From: Luteococcus japonicus
Lineage (GTDB): Bacteria > Actinomycetota > Actinomycetes > Propionibacteriales > Propionibacteriaceae
Length of the DNA: 64,000 nt
Direction of reading: 5' to 3'
Assembly (NCBI RefSeq): GCF_003752415.1
Contig: NZ_RKHG01000001.1
Location: 1,426,001-1,490,000, forward strand
The translations under genes and the position numbers were made by a program. The notes under the pieces are model-generated. The model had not been told where the DNA came from. It did not search any database and saw only the letters and a list, made by a program, of their open reading frames with translations. Below are positions 46,790 to 56,914 of this stretch, piece after piece; the first letter of the stretch is position 1; each line of letters opens with the position of its first letter.

Positions 46790-49732
46790 TCAGGCGGGGA
46801 CCACGTTCACCAGCTTGGGTGCCCGCACGATCACGGTCCGCACCCCGTTCTCGGTTGCCGCGACGACCTTCGGGTGGGCCAGGGCCAGGGCCTTCAGCTC
46901 GTCCTCCGTGATGCCGGCGCTCACCTCGAGCGTGGCGCGCACCTTGCCCTTGATCTGCAGCACGCAGGTCACCTGGTCGTCGACGAGCTTGCTCTGGTCG
47001 GCCACCGGGAAGGGGGCGTAGGCGATCGTCTCGCCATGCCCCAGACGCTTCCAGAGTTCCTCGGCGATGTGCGGGGCCACCGGGGCGGTCATCAGCACCA
47101 GGGCTTCGGCGGCCTCGCGGGGGACGGCGTCGAGCTTGGTCAGAGCATTGTTGAACTCGATCAGGCGGGCGATGCCGGTGTTGAAGCCCAACGTGGCGTA
47201 GTCCTTGCGCACCGCGTCGATGGTCTTGTGCATCGCCTTCTCGGTCTGGGGGTCGAGCGGCTGGTCCACCACCACGACCTCGCCGGTCTGCTCGTCGACG
47301 ATGTTGCGCCACAGCCGCTGCAGGAAACGCTGCGAACCGACCACGGCGCGGGTCTCCCACGGGCGGCTCAGGTCCAGCGGACCCATGCTCATCTCGTAGA
47401 CGCGCAGCGTGTCGGCGCCGTAGGCCTCGTACATCTCGTCGGGGCTGACGGCATTCTTGAGGCTCTTGCCCATCTTGCCGGCGCGACGGGTGACTTGCTC
47501 GCCCCCATCACCGTTCGGGTCGTACCAGTAGGTGGTGTCCTTGCCCTCGCCGCGCTCCTCGATCTCCGCGGCGGGCACGTAGACCTCGCGGCCGTCGGTG
47601 TAGGCGTAGGCCTGGATCATGCCCTGTGCGAAGTACTTGCGGAAGGGCTCCTCCGAGCTGACGTGGCCCAGGTCGAAGAGCACCTTGTGCCAGAAGCGGG
47701 CGTAGAGCAGGTGCAGCACCGCGTGCTCGGCGCCACCGACGTAGAGGTCGACACCGCCCGGATCCTTGCTGCCGGAGACGGCACCGGCGGCGGCCTGGTC
47801 GTGCTTGCCCATCCAGTACTGCTCGACGGCCGGGTCGACGAAGGCCTGGTCATTGGCCGGATCCAGGTAGCGCAGGTAGTACCAGCAGGAGCCCGCCCAC
47901 TGGGGCATGGTGTTGGTCTCGCGGCGGTACTGCTGGGGGCCGTCGCCCAGGTCGAGGGTGACGTTGACCCACTCGGTGGCGCGGGCCAGCGGCGCCTCGG
48001 GACGCGAGTCGCGGTCGTCGGGCGCGAAGGTGCGCGGCGAGTAGTCGTCCACCTCGGGCAGCTCCAGCGGCAGCATGCTCTCGGGCAGCGCGTGGGGCAC
48101 CCCGTCGGCGTCGTAGACCACCGGGAAGGGCTCACCCCAGTAGCGCTGGCGGCTGAACAGCCAGTCGCGCATCCGGTAGTTGACGGTGCCGGTGCCGGTG
48201 CCCTGCTGCTCCAGCCAAGCGATCATCGCCTGCTTGCTCTCGGTGACGCTCATCCCGTTCAGGTCGAGGCTGTCATTCGCGGAGTTGACCAACACGCCCT
48301 CGCCAGTAAAGGCCTTGCCGTCGGCGACGGTGCCCTCCCAGCCGGCCTGGGCCTTGCCGTCGCCGTCGACGGGGCTGATCACGTCGATGATGTCGATGTC
48401 GAAGGCCTGCGCGAACTCGAAGTCACGGTCGTCGCCACTGGGCACGGCCATGATCGCGCCGGTGCCGTAGCCCATCAGCACGTAGTCGGCGATGAAGACG
48501 GGCACCTTGGCGCCGTTGACCGGATTGGTGGCCCAGGCGCCGGTGAAGACGCCGGTCTTGGTCTTGTCATCCATCTGGCGCTCGACGTCGGACTTGCGGC
48601 CGGCCTCACGCTGGTAGTCCTCGACGGCCTGCTTCGGGGTGGCTGCGCCGCCGGTCCACGCGTCGCGGGTGCCCTCGGGCCAGCTGGTTCCCTCGCCGAC
48701 CAGCGAGGCGACCAGCGGGTGCTCGGGGGCCAGCACCATGAAGGAGGCACCGAAGAGCGTGTCGGGACGGGTGGTGAAGACCTCGAGGTCCTCGCCGTTC
48801 GGGCCCGTGAAGTGCACGCGGGCGCCGTGGCTCTTGCCGATCCAGTTGCGCTGCAGCGCCTTGATGTTCTCGGGCCACTCGACGCGGTCCAGGTCTTCGG
48901 CCAGCCGATCGGCGTAGGCGGTGATCCGCATCTTCCACTGGCGCAGGTTGGCCTTGAAGACCGGGAAGTTGCCGCGCTCGCTGCGACCCTCGTTGGTGAC
49001 CTCCTCGTTGGCCAGCACGGTGCCCAGACCGGGCGCCCAGTTGACCGGCGCCTCGTCGGCATAGGTCAGGCGGAAGCCGTCCAGGTAGTCGCCCTGCTCC
49101 TTGTTGCTGAGCTCGGACCACTGGCGTCCGGCGAAGTCACCCACCAGTTCTCGGCTGCCGTTGGCCAGTTCATCGACCAGTTCGCTGATCGGGCGCGCCT
49201 TGCCCAGACCACCGTCGGCGCGCACGGCCTCGGGGTCGTACCAAGCGTTGAAGATCTGGGTGAAGATCCACTGGGTCCACTTGTAGTAGCCGGGGTCGAT
49301 CGTCTTGATGCTGCGACGGTCGTCGTGGTCCAGGCCCAGACGGCGCAGTTGGCGCTTGTAGGTGACGATGTTCGCCTCGGTGGTGACGCGCGGGTGCGTA
49401 CCGGTCTCGATGGCGTACTGCTCGGCGGGCAGGCCGAAGGCGTCGTAACCCATGGCGTGCAGCACGTTCTTGCCGAGCATCCGGTTGTACCGGCTGAACA
49501 CGTCGGTGGCGATGTAGCCCAGCGGGTGCCCCACGTGCAGACCGGAGCCCGACGGGTAGGGGAACATGTCCAGCACCAGCAGCTTCTCGCGTCCCTGGGC
49601 CTTGTCGGGCTCGGCCCAGGGGCCGGCCGGGTTCGGGGCCTGGAAGGTGCCCTCGGCCTCCCAGCGGTCCTGCCAGGCGGTCTCGATCTGGCCGGCCAGT
49701 TCGGCGGTGTAGCGGTGCAGCGGCTCGTTCAT
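46790..49732 (-). CDS. leuS: Leucyl-tRNA synthetase
   Basis: Charges tRNA-Leu. 980 residues, somewhat longer than the 860-residue E. coli enzyme, as in other actinobacteria. The HIGH motif is HVGH at 66-69, after PYPSGSGL. The KMSKS loop is KMGKS near 752, a Gly-for-Ser change known in the family. The editing domain (CP1) lies between, with [13 protein letters not shown]. The terminator follows the stop. No leader T-box is evident in the 136 bases before the ATG. Confidence 0.97.
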   Translation of the reverse strand: MNEPLHRYTAELAGQIETAWQDRWEAEGTFQAPNPAGPWAEPDKAQGREKLLVLDMFPYPSGSGLHVGHPLGYIATDVFSRYNRMLGKNVLHAMGYDAFGLPAEQYAIETGTHPRVTTEANIVTYKRQLRRLGLDHDDRRSIKTIDPGYYKWTQWIFTQIFNAWYDPEAVRADGGLGKARPISELVDELANGSRELVGDFAGRQWSELSNKEQGDYLDGFRLTYADEAPVNWAPGLGTVLANEEVTNEGRSERGNFPVFKANLRQWKMRITAYADRLAEDLDRVEWPENIKALQRNWIGKSHGARVHFTGPNGEDLEVFTTRPDTLFGASFMVLAPEHPLVASLVGEGTSWPEGTRDAWTGGAATPKQAVEDYQREAGRKSDVERQMDDKTKTGVFTGAWATNPVNGAKVPVFIADYVLMGYGTGAIMAVPSGDDRDFEFAQAFDIDIIDVISPVDGDGKAQAGWEGTVADGKAFTGEGVLVNSANDSLDLNGMSVTESKQAMIAWLEQQGTGTGTVNYRMRDWLFSRQRYWGEPFPVVYDADGVPHALPESMLPLELPEVDDYSPRTFAPDDRDSRPEAPLARATEWVNVTLDLGDGPQQYRRETNTMPQWAGSCWYYLRYLDPANDQAFVDPAVEQYWMGKHDQAAAGAVSGSKDPGGVDLYVGGAEHAVLHLLYARFWHKVLFDLGHVSSEEPFRKYFAQGMIQAYAYTDGREVYVPAAEIEERGEGKDTTYWYDPNGDGGEQVTRRAGKMGKSLKNAVSPDEMYEAYGADTLRVYEMSMGPLDLSRPWETRAVVGSQRFLQRLWRNIVDEQTGEVVVVDQPLDPQTEKAMHKTIDAVRKDYATLGFNTGIARLIEFNNALTKLDAVPREAAEALVLMTAPVAPHIAEELWKRLGHGETIAYAPFPVADQSKLVDDQVTCVLQIKGKVRATLEVSAGITEDELKALALAHPKVVAATENGVRTVIVRAPKLVNVVPA

Positions 49733-49868
49733 CTTGTCCTCAAGCTCGTCGGAAGTCGTCTCGCGACGTACCCACTGAGGTTATCCCAGCCTGGTACCCG
49801 ACGCCCGTTGGTCCCAGCCGCGCCACCGCGGCCAGCCGCAAGGGTGGAGGTCTCATCGAACTGGCGGG

Positions 49869-50099
49869 TCAGTGAGCCTGCTTGCGGGCCTCGTCCCGAC
49901 GCATGTACTCCCACGCGACACCACACGCGATCGCAAGCCCCATCCCGGGGAAGGATGCCTCGATCCAGCCGTAGTCCATGGCACTGGTCACCAGCTTCGT
50001 CACCACCCAGCAGGCAACCCAGATGGCCATGGTCACCAGCGAGTAGTAGCCCATCCGGATCCAGCCGAACTCGGTCTTGGGGGTCTTGTCGATGTCCAT
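49869..50099 (-). CDS. Small membrane protein, 76 aa
   Basis: Two predicted helices (YYSLVTMAIWVACWVVTKLV and FPGMGLAIACGVAWEYM) with a charged basic C-terminus, RRDEARKQAH. No family recognised. It is between leuS and a P-loop kinase gene on the same strand. The gap to leuS (136 bases) holds nothing recognisable. Confidence 0.65.
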   Translation of the reverse strand: MDIDKTPKTEFGWIRMGYYSLVTMAIWVACWVVTKLVTSAMDYGWIEASFPGMGLAIACGVAWEYMRRDEARKQAH

Positions 50100-50156
50100 G
50101 GCTCAATTCCACCGCGCCGGAGTGCCGCGCGCATCAGTCCGGTGCATGGTTCGTGC

Positions 50157-50723
50157 TCATCCCACGGGTGGATTGCGCAGTTCAGCCAACAACTCCGTGA
50201 GCTGTCGTGGGTGCGTCAGCCGCAGGACCGCGGGGCCATCCGTCGCGGCTTCGAAGGCCCGCATCCGCCGGCGCTTGTTGGCGAAGGAACGGGAGTGCCA
50301 CGCGATGATCGACTCCGACGAGAACGTCTGCCGCAACGTCTCGACATTGCCATTGCACTGCGGTTCCTTCGTGACCACGCGCCGCACGGTCCGGCGGACG
50401 AGGCGGGCCAAGGTCAACCACCGCGGGTAGTCGAGCGCGAGGATGACCTCGGCGCGGGGCAGCACGAGGTCGCGCCAGTGCCCGTAGGCGGAGTCCAGGA
50501 TCCAGCCGGGCTCCGCCACCATGGATGCCGCCAGCTCGCGCTGCTCCGGGGCGGGGCGCTGTCGCCAGCCAGGCAGCCAGCCGATCTCGTCGTCCACCAG
50601 GTGCACCGGGAGCCCCAGCAAGGCGCCCAAGGCCAGCGCGGCCGTCGACTTGCCACTGCCCGTCACGCCGTAGCAGAGCACCCGCTGGGCCGTGCGGAGG
50701 TGATCGAGGGTCGCGGCGGGCAT
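50157..50723 (-). CDS. P-loop kinase, adenylate-kinase/topology-modulation type
   Basis: 188 residues with a Walker A, GVTGSGKST, at about 19-27 and a short Asp/Leu Walker B-like strand (VILALDYPRW). The rest is Arg-rich, with an RRTVRRVV helix of the kind seen in FlaR/topology-modulation proteins. The substrate is unknown. Its start lies three bases after the stop of the GH3 lipoprotein gene, so the two are coupled. Similar genes are common in actinobacteria. Confidence 0.75.
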   Translation of the reverse strand: MPAATLDHLRTAQRVLCYGVTGSGKSTAALALGALLGLPVHLVDDEIGWLPGWRQRPAPEQRELAASMVAEPGWILDSAYGHWRDLVLPRAEVILALDYPRWLTLARLVRRTVRRVVTKEPQCNGNVETLRQTFSSESIIAWHSRSFANKRRRMRAFEAATDGPAVLRLTHPRQLTELLAELRNPPVG

Positions 50724-50726
50724 GTA

Positions 50727-51974
50727 TCAGGCCTTGCACTCCACCAGACCGACCTCGGCCTTCAGTGCCAGGACGCGGGCGGCGTGCTCGGGCAGGTCAT
50801 CGGCGAAGGCCTGGTCCTCGTCGGCCTTCTTCGCCAGCCCCTCGGCCATCTCGCCGACGCTGGACGGATCGGCATTGATCACGAGGTCGCCGCCGGCCTG
50901 CACGAAGCGCACCGCGCGCTCGGCCACGGGAACCTCCTTGACCGCCGCGGCGGCGCCCAGGTCATCGCTGATCACCACCTTCTGCCAGCCCTCCTTGCCA
51001 CGCAGCCCCTCGGTGATGATCTTGGAGCTGAAGACCGCGTGCACCCCGGGATCGACCTTGGAGTAGATCGTGGAGCTGATCATCACCGAGCTCGCGCCGG
51101 CCGCCATCGGGCCGGTGAAGCTGGCGGTGTCGTCAAGGGTGGTGACGTCGTCGGTGGCGGAACCGAAGTCCGTGTTCACCGCGGCTCGGCCCAGTCCCGG
51201 ATAGTGCTTGAGGCTCGACGCGACACCGGCATCCCTCAGCCCCTCCACCACGGCGGTCGCCTTGGCCGAGACAGTCTCCGGATCGCTGCCGTAGTGGCGC
51301 TTCAGGGCACCGACGGCGGCATTGCCGGACTCCGTGCCGGCGGGAACGACGTCGGCGTCGGGGGCAAGGTCATAGAGCACCCCGGCATCCTTGAGTTCCT
51401 GGCCCCAGGTCAGCCACTTCGAGCGCAGCTCGGCCTCGGACAGCCTGCCCTGGGTCACGGCCGACGGCAGGTCAGAGAATCCCTCGCCCTCGAGCCGCTG
51501 CACCTGACCGCCCTCCTGGTCCGTCGCGAATAGCAGCGGAGGCTGGGCACCCGTATTGCCCTGCAGGTTCTCCCCCACCTTCGCGGTGCCGGACAGGCTG
51601 CGGGGCCCCGGGCCGAGGTAGAGCACGGAACCGATGCCGTACTCCTTGATGGCCTCGGCCACCGACGGTTCGGGTTCCACGGTGTTGGTGCCCACCATGA
51701 GCAGCTGACCGATCTGGTCCTTGCGGTCCAGCTCCTTGGCCATGTCGAGGCAGCTGGTGGCCGACTCCCCTTCACTGGACTGGGTGTCCGTGGGCTGGGC
51801 CGCGGTGTCACTGGCCGCGGAATCCGGTCCGTCGGTGGGTGCGGGGGCCGAGGATGACGCCGCCGATTCGGGGGAATCGGCCTGCTGGCTGCCACCACCG
51901 CAGCCGGAAAGGCCCAGACTGAGGGCGCAGGCGGTGGCCAGGACGGCGATGTGTCGTGCGGGGGAAACGATCAC
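50727..51974 (-). CDS. Glycoside hydrolase family 3 lipoprotein (NagZ-like)
   Basis: 415 residues from the GTG at 51974. The signal peptide ends in the lipobox LSGC, followed by a Ser/Ala/Asp-rich linker of about 60 residues. The GH3 barrel has KELDRKDQIGQLLMVG, LFATDQEGGQVQRL, and SLKHYPGLGRAAVNTDFG where NagZ usually has KHFPG..D(S/T)H. The nucleophile Asp is likely in SDDLGAAAAV. The changed His position suggests altered or lost acid/base catalysis, though this form is frequent in actinobacterial lipoproteins (recollection). It may recycle wall fragments. Confidence 0.85.
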   Translation of the reverse strand: MIVSPARHIAVLATACALSLGLSGCGGGSQQADSPESAASSSAPAPTDGPDSAASDTAAQPTDTQSSEGESATSCLDMAKELDRKDQIGQLLMVGTNTVEPEPSVAEAIKEYGIGSVLYLGPGPRSLSGTAKVGENLQGNTGAQPPLLFATDQEGGQVQRLEGEGFSDLPSAVTQGRLSEAELRSKWLTWGQELKDAGVLYDLAPDADVVPAGTESGNAAVGALKRHYGSDPETVSAKATAVVEGLRDAGVASSLKHYPGLGRAAVNTDFGSATDDVTTLDDTASFTGPMAAGASSVMISSTIYSKVDPGVHAVFSSKIITEGLRGKEGWQKVVISDDLGAAAAVKEVPVAERAVRFVQAGGDLVINADPSSVGEMAEGLAKKADEDQAFADDLPEHAARVLALKAEVGLVECKA

Positions 51975-51981
51975 GGGGAAA

Positions 51982-53412
51982 CTACCTTGCCTTGTCGGCC
52001 TGCTCGACGAGCCCGAGCAGGGCATTTTCGACCACCTCGGTGAGTGCCGGGTGGATCCAGTACTGCCCACGCGCCATCTCCCGGATGCCCAGACCGAAGC
52101 TCATGGCCTGGACCAGTGGCTGGATGAGGGTTGAGGCCTGCGGACCGATGATGTGCGCCCCGAGCAGCTGGCCCGCCTCAGGGTCGCTGAGCAGTTTGAC
52201 GCAGTGCTCGGTGTCCTCCATCGCCCAGCCGTAGGCGACGTCGCCATAGGCCTGCACCGTGGCCAGGTAGGGGGTGCCCGCTGCGCGCAGTTCCTGCTCC
52301 GTCCTGCCCACCGACGCGATCTGGGGATCGGTGAAGATGGCGTGCGGCACGAAGCGGTGGTCCGAGCTGACCAGACCGTCGCCGGTGCCGGTGATCTCGT
52401 GCAGCAGGTTGGCCTGGACCACCCGCATCTCGTGGTTGGCCACGTGCTTGAGCTGCGACGGGGAACACACATCGCCCAGGGCCCAGATGTGGGGCTGGCT
52501 GGTGCGCTGGTGCTCGTCGACGACGACATAGCCATTGCTGTCCACCTCGATGCCGGCGGCCTCCGGCTGCAGGAGGTCCGCATTGGGCACGCGCCCCAGG
52601 GCCACCAGCACCACCTCCGCCTCGTAGCCGTACTCGATGCCGTTGGGGTCCTTGGTGACCACCTCGACACCGCCGTCGACGGGATTCACGCCGGTCACCT
52701 GCTGGTTCAGCTTGAGCCCGACCCGCTCGGAGATGATCTTGGTGAACCGTTCGCTGATCTCGTCGTCCTCGCGGCGCAGCAGGCGTTCACTGCGGTTGAT
52801 CATGGTCACCCGGGTGCCGTAGGCGCTGAAGACGTGGGCGAACTCGCTGGCGATGTAGCCGCCACCCAGGATGATCATGGACGCGGGCAGTGCCGGCAGC
52901 CGCATGATGCTGTCCGAGGTGTGCACCCGGGCGGCGACCTCGGGGTCATTGACGCCGGGGACGTCCAGCAACGTGGCGCGGGAGCCGGCGGCCAGCACGA
53001 AGCGGTCACCGCTGATCCGCACCGGCTCGGCCTCGCCCTGGACGGCGATCTCCATCACGTCGCGCTCGACGAAGTGCCCGGTGCCGGTGAAGACGGTGAC
53101 ATTGTCGCTCTTCTCCCGCCACTGCTTGCCGCCCGAGGAGATGGGGTCGATCCGGCCGAAGATGCGGTCCCGGATGGCGTCGAAGTCCACGCCCTCGAGC
53201 TGCAGGTCCACCCCGATCCGCCCGGCAGCCGCCGGCGAGACCGCATAGTCCGCGGGCAGCACGAACATCTTGGTGGGGATGCAGCCGACGTTCAGACACG
53301 TCCCGCCGTAGACGCCGCGCTCCACCATGGCAATCCGCAGGCCGTCGAAGCGCTCGTCGATGAGTGAATTGCCCGAACCGGAGCCGATGATGACCAGGTC
53401 GAAATGTTCCAT
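51982..53412 (-). CDS. mtr: Mycothione reductase
   Basis: Reduces mycothiol disulphide with NADPH, keeping mycothiol reduced; FAD enzyme of the glutathione-reductase family. 476 residues. The redox site GGTCLNVGCIPTKM has Cys39 and Cys44, and the FAD loop GSGSGN is at 10-15. The NADPH loop is ILGGGYIASEFAHVFS. HPALTEV near residue 454 is the His/Glu dyad. The ATG at 53412 is chosen; a TTG nine bases earlier overlaps the ribosome site. With mshD it gives the window two mycothiol genes. Confidence 0.93.
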   Translation of the reverse strand: MEHFDLVIIGSGSGNSLIDERFDGLRIAMVERGVYGGTCLNVGCIPTKMFVLPADYAVSPAAAGRIGVDLQLEGVDFDAIRDRIFGRIDPISSGGKQWREKSDNVTVFTGTGHFVERDVMEIAVQGEAEPVRISGDRFVLAAGSRATLLDVPGVNDPEVAARVHTSDSIMRLPALPASMIILGGGYIASEFAHVFSAYGTRVTMINRSERLLRREDDEISERFTKIISERVGLKLNQQVTGVNPVDGGVEVVTKDPNGIEYGYEAEVVLVALGRVPNADLLQPEAAGIEVDSNGYVVVDEHQRTSQPHIWALGDVCSPSQLKHVANHEMRVVQANLLHEITGTGDGLVSSDHRFVPHAIFTDPQIASVGRTEQELRAAGTPYLATVQAYGDVAYGWAMEDTEHCVKLLSDPEAGQLLGAHIIGPQASTLIQPLVQAMSFGLGIREMARGQYWIHPALTEVVENALLGLVEQADKAR

Positions 53413-53449
53413 GCCCTCCAACCTACCGGGCCCCTACCCGGGATCGGGG

Positions 53450-54532
53450 TCACGACGCGGGGCGGCTGCGCAACTGCACCTGGCTGGCCTTGACCTGGGC
53501 GAAGAGTGCGGCCCCCGGCGCGAGGTCCAGGGCCGCGACGCCCTGCGCCGTCAGGTCCGCCGCCAGCACCTGGCCGCCACTCATGGCCAACCGGACCCTG
53601 ACGATCGCCCCGCGAGGCTCCAGGCCGGTGACCACCACCGGCCAGACATTGCGTGGGCTGCCGCCGGGGCGGGTGCAATGGAGCGCCACGGCCGCGGGGT
53701 CGAAGACCGCCAGCGTCGGCCCCACCGAGGCGCCGTCCGGCTCCTCCCACAGACCAGTCACCGTCTCCTCCCCGATGACCACCACCTGCCCGTCGCCGTG
53801 ACCCTGCAGCAGGTTCGCGCCACACAGCTCGGCCAGGAACCTGGTCGTCGGGCGCGCCAACACGTCGCTGACCGGCCCCTGAGCCGTGATGCGACCACCC
53901 TCCAGACAGACCAGCCGCGTGGCCAGGGCCCAGATGTCCAGGGGATCGTGGGTGACCAACAGCACGGTCGGGCGGCTGGCTCCCGTCAACCGGGTGGCGA
54001 GCACCCGACGCATGGCGGCGGCGGAAGCGACGTCCAGGGCGGCGAGGGGTTCGTCGAGCAGGAGCAGCGTCGGGTCGGTGGCCAGGGCCCGGGCCAGCGC
54101 GACCCGTTGCGCCTGGCCACCGGACAGGGTGGTGGGGTGACGCCGGGCCAAGTCGGCGATCCCGACCGCTGCCAGTTCTCGTTCCGCCCGCTCCCGCGCC
54201 TCCCGACGCGAGGCGCCCCCGGCTCGGGGCCCGAAGGCGACATTTCCCAGCACGTCGAGGTGGGCGAAGAGCATCGGCCGTTGCTGCAGCAGGGCGATCG
54301 GGCGCCGGTGAGTGGGGACGTGGTGGTAGGCGTCACTCACCGTCTCCTCCGCGATGGAGACGCTGCCCCGGTCCGGCCGCAGCTGGCCGTCGAGCAGCTG
54401 CACGAGGGTGGACTTCCCCGCACCGTTGGGCCCCACCAGGGCCGTCGTGGTGCCCGCGGGCAGTGCGAGCTCGACCGCGACGTCGCGGTTGGTCACCTCG
54501 GCGCCGATCCGGGCGCCCACCCGCTCAGCCAT
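53450..54532 (-). CDS. modC: Molybdate ABC transporter ATP-binding protein ModC
   Basis: 360 residues. Walker A GPNGAGKST at 34-42, the signature LSGGQAQRVALARALA near 130-145, and Walker B LLLLDEPLAALD. The C-terminus has a Mop/TOBE domain (about 295-355: VTGLEPRGAIVRVRLAMSGGQ), which binds oxyanion and identifies it as ModC. It overlaps modB by eight bases in the modABC order of this operon, all on the minus strand. Confidence 0.93.
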   Translation of the reverse strand: MAERVGARIGAEVTNRDVAVELALPAGTTTALVGPNGAGKSTLVQLLDGQLRPDRGSVSIAEETVSDAYHHVPTHRRPIALLQQRPMLFAHLDVLGNVAFGPRAGGASRREARERAERELAAVGIADLARRHPTTLSGGQAQRVALARALATDPTLLLLDEPLAALDVASAAAMRRVLATRLTGASRPTVLLVTHDPLDIWALATRLVCLEGGRITAQGPVSDVLARPTTRFLAELCGANLLQGHGDGQVVVIGEETVTGLWEEPDGASVGPTLAVFDPAAVALHCTRPGGSPRNVWPVVVTGLEPRGAIVRVRLAMSGGQVLAADLTAQGVAALDLAPGAALFAQVKASQVQLRSRPAS

Positions 54533-55316
54533 CCGACGGCCTGCGCATCACCCAGCCGGACAGCCCCATCAGGGCGGCGGCCAGCACCAGCAGCACGAAG
54601 GACAGCGCCAGGGCCCCATCCGGGTCGCTCTCCCGGGTCAGGTAGATGGCCTGGGGCAGCGTCTGGGTCACCCCGGGCAGGGAGCCCGCGAAGGTGAGGG
54701 TGGCGCCGAACTCCCCCAGGGCCCGCGCCATGGCCATGGCGGCGCCCCCGACGAGGGCCGGTGCGAGTACGGGCAGTGTCACCCGGCGCAGGGTGTGGCT
54801 GGGTGAGGCCCCCAGCGTGGCGGCCACCCGCTCCAACTCGGGGTCCAGGGTGCGAAGCGCCCCCTCCAGGGCGACGACGAAGTAGGGCATTGCCACGAAG
54901 CTCTGGCCGATCACCACGGCCAGGGTGGTGAAGCCGACCTCGAGACCCAGGACGGACAGGTGCTGACCCACCAGCCCGCGTCGCCCCAGGGTGACCAGCA
55001 GCGCCAGGCCGGCCACCACCGGCGGCAGCACCATGGGCAGCACCGCGAAGAGGCGCGCCAGGCCGGCCAGCGGGCCACGGGACCGGGCCATCACCAGGGC
55101 CAGGGGCAGGCCGAGGACCACCACCACGGCCAGCGAGGCGGTGCAGGTGAGCAGGCTGAGCCGCAAGGCCTGGACTGCGGTGGGTGCGGTGACCAGCTCC
55201 ACCAGCCGGGGCCACGGGATCCGGGCCAGCAGGCCGACCACCGGGAGCATCACCAGCAGCAGTGCCGCCCAGGCGAGCCCCTGAACCCAGCGTGGCAGTG
55301 GGGCCGGAGCCCTCAT
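54525..55316 (-). CDS. modB: Molybdate ABC transporter permease ModB
   Basis: 263 residues with six hydrophobic segments. The EAA loop is ELERVAATLGASPSHTLRRVTLP, shown here as the contact to ModC. MAMARALGEFGATLTFAGS is typical of the CysT/ModB permeases. Its ATG overlaps the modA stop as ATGA. Confidence 0.92.
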   Translation of the reverse strand: MRAPAPLPRWVQGLAWAALLLVMLPVVGLLARIPWPRLVELVTAPTAVQALRLSLLTCTASLAVVVVLGLPLALVMARSRGPLAGLARLFAVLPMVLPPVVAGLALLVTLGRRGLVGQHLSVLGLEVGFTTLAVVIGQSFVAMPYFVVALEGALRTLDPELERVAATLGASPSHTLRRVTLPVLAPALVGGAAMAMARALGEFGATLTFAGSLPGVTQTLPQAIYLTRESDPDGALALSFVLLVLAAALMGLSGWVMRRPSDG

Positions 55317-56071
55317 GGCTTCCCGAAGCCGGCGTCCGTGAGGACCTGCTGCCCCGGCTCTGCGGTCACGGCGTCGACGAACTGCTGGGCCAGCTCGGCC
55401 CGCTTGCTGGAGCTCGTCACCGCGATCGGGTAGCGGTTGACGGCCTTCTCGGCGCCCTTGATCGACACCGCGGAGGCCTTGCCGCTGGCCGAGGTGACGT
55501 CGGTGACGTAGACGACGCCGGCATCGGCCTCCCCGGAGGTGACCTTGCCCAGCACGTCGGTGACGCTCTGCTCCGCCGACACGGGCTTGAGCGTCGCCCC
55601 CAGGGCGGTGGAGAGCTTGGCTGTGGCATTGCCGCAGGGCACACCCTCGGCACAGATGACGAGCTTCCTGCCATCCAGGGACTTGTCCAGACCCGTCAGT
55701 TCCAGCGGGTTGCCCGGCGCGACGGCCAAGGTGAGCACATTGGTGGCGAAGACCTTCGGGCTCCCGGTCACCAGCTTGCCGTCGGTGGCCTTGGTCATGT
55801 TCTTCTCGTCGGCCGAGGCGAAGACGTCGGCGGGGGCCCCCTCCTTGATCTGGGTGACCAGCGTGGAGCTGCCGTTGAAGGACAGCGCAACGGTGGTGCC
55901 GGGATGGCTGGCCTCGAAGTCCTTGGCGATGGTGCTGAAGGTGGACTTCAGGGAGGCCGCGGCGAAGACATTGAGCGTGGTTCGTTCCTGCTCGGCACCG
56001 CCGGGGGCGCAGGCGGTCAGCGGAAGCAGCAGACACAGGGCCGCAGCGGCGGCGAGATGGCGACGGGGCAT
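55313..56071 (-). CDS. modA: Molybdate-binding lipoprotein ModA
   Basis: 252 residues. The signal peptide ends in the lipobox LTAC, with Cys21. Family marks are LNVFAAASLKSTFSTI, SFNGSSTLVTQI, GAPADVFASADEKNM and YPIAVTSSSKRAEL. It binds molybdate or tungstate outside the membrane and hands it to ModB. The stop overlaps modB (ATGA). The regulator gene lies eight bases upstream. Confidence 0.93.
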   Translation of the reverse strand: MPRRHLAAAAALCLLLPLTACAPGGAEQERTTLNVFAAASLKSTFSTIAKDFEASHPGTTVALSFNGSSTLVTQIKEGAPADVFASADEKNMTKATDGKLVTGSPKVFATNVLTLAVAPGNPLELTGLDKSLDGRKLVICAEGVPCGNATAKLSTALGATLKPVSAEQSVTDVLGKVTSGEADAGVVYVTDVTSASGKASAVSIKGAEKAVNRYPIAVTSSSKRAELAQQFVDAVTAEPGQQVLTDAGFGKP

Positions 56072-56079
56072 GGGGGATC

Positions 56080-56466
56080 TCAGTTCTCGAGGACGACATT
56101 GGTGGCCTTGACCCGGGCCGTGGTGACGACTCCGGGCTCCAGGCCCAGTTCGCGCACGGCCTCGGTGGAGATCAGGGAGACGACGCGGTAGGGGCCGCAC
56201 TGCAACTCCACCTGGCTCATCACCTGGTCGCTGAGCACGCGGGTGACCAGGCCCCGGAACTGGTTGCGGGCTGACGTGTGCTCCGGACGGCTGGCCTGGG
56301 CGGCGGCATTCTCCTGGGCAACCCGGGCGACGTCCACGCCGTCGACGACGCGGCGCCCGGAACCGTCCTGCGCGGCGGGCAGGCGCCCGGCATCGATCCA
56401 GCGACGCACGGTGTCATCGCTGACCCCCAGCAGGCTCGCGGCCTCCGAAATCCTCATCTGCGGCAT
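56080..56466 (-). CDS. Molybdopterin/Mop-domain HTH protein (ModE-like regulator)
   Basis: 128 residues with an excisionase/MerR-type HTH at the N-terminus (MRISEAASLLGVSDDTVRRWIDAGRLPAA, shown in part) and a Mop/TOBE domain at about 65-128 (NQFRGLVTRVLSDQVMSQVEL). The single Mop domain binds molybdate, so this probably senses it and represses modABC. It is not a true ModE, which has a different HTH. It is the first gene of the operon, with modA eight bases downstream. Confidence 0.85.
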   Translation of the reverse strand: MPQMRISEAASLLGVSDDTVRRWIDAGRLPAAQDGSGRRVVDGVDVARVAQENAAAQASRPEHTSARNQFRGLVTRVLSDQVMSQVELQCGPYRVVSLISTEAVRELGLEPGVVTTARVKATNVVLEN

Positions 56467-56494
56467 GAAGTTACGCTATCAGCCCGCAAATGCG

Positions 56495-56914
56495 TCAGTT
56501 GACGTCCCCGTCGAGGTAGACCCAACGGCCGGCGCGCCGCGCGAAGAAGCTGCGTTCGGTCAGGACGCCGTGCGCCCGGCCCCTTCGCCAGCGGGCCGTG
56601 AAGGCCACCTCGCCGGCCTCGTCGTCCTCATCGCCGTCCACCACCTCGGTGATGACCAGGCCCTCCCAGGCCTGCCCAGGGTCCGGGGTGACGTCCTCGG
56701 GGCGCTTCGACGGATGCCATGTGCGCCACAGGTGATTGGCGGCCGACGCGTGGCGGCCGGCCAGCGCGAAAGCGGTGTAGCGGGAACGCATCAAGGCCTC
56801 GGCCGTCGGGGCGGGATGCCCGTCCAGGTAGGGACCACAACACTCTGCGAAGGCGCGGCCCGTGCCGCAGGGGCACGGCGCCGCATCCAGCGTGCTCACT
56901 GCTCGTGCTGTCAT
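56495..56914 (-). CDS. YchJ-family SEC-C protein
   Basis: 139 residues. The N-terminal SEC-C motif CPCGTGRAFAECCG carries Cys14, 16, 25 and 26, which bind zinc. The rest (RSRYTAFALAG, WEGLVITEVVDG, ARWRRGRAHGVLTERSFFAR) is the YchJ/UPF0225 fold. Function unknown. It overlaps the SDR gene stop-to-start as ATGA, so the two are co-translated. Confidence 0.85.
   Translation of the reverse strand: MTARAVSTLDAAPCPCGTGRAFAECCGPYLDGHPAPTAEALMRSRYTAFALAGRHASAANHLWRTWHPSKRPEDVTPDPGQAWEGLVITEVVDGDEDDEAGEVAFTARWRRGRAHGVLTERSFFARRAGRWVYLDGDVN

Noticed and set aside
49733-49868. T-box leader of leuS
   Set aside because: The gap is short and has no recognisable T-box sequence or specifier loop.
46706-50200. 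A plus-strand frame of 1164 codons across leuS
   Set aside because: Antisense shadow of leuS that also runs through its terminator and past the start codon.
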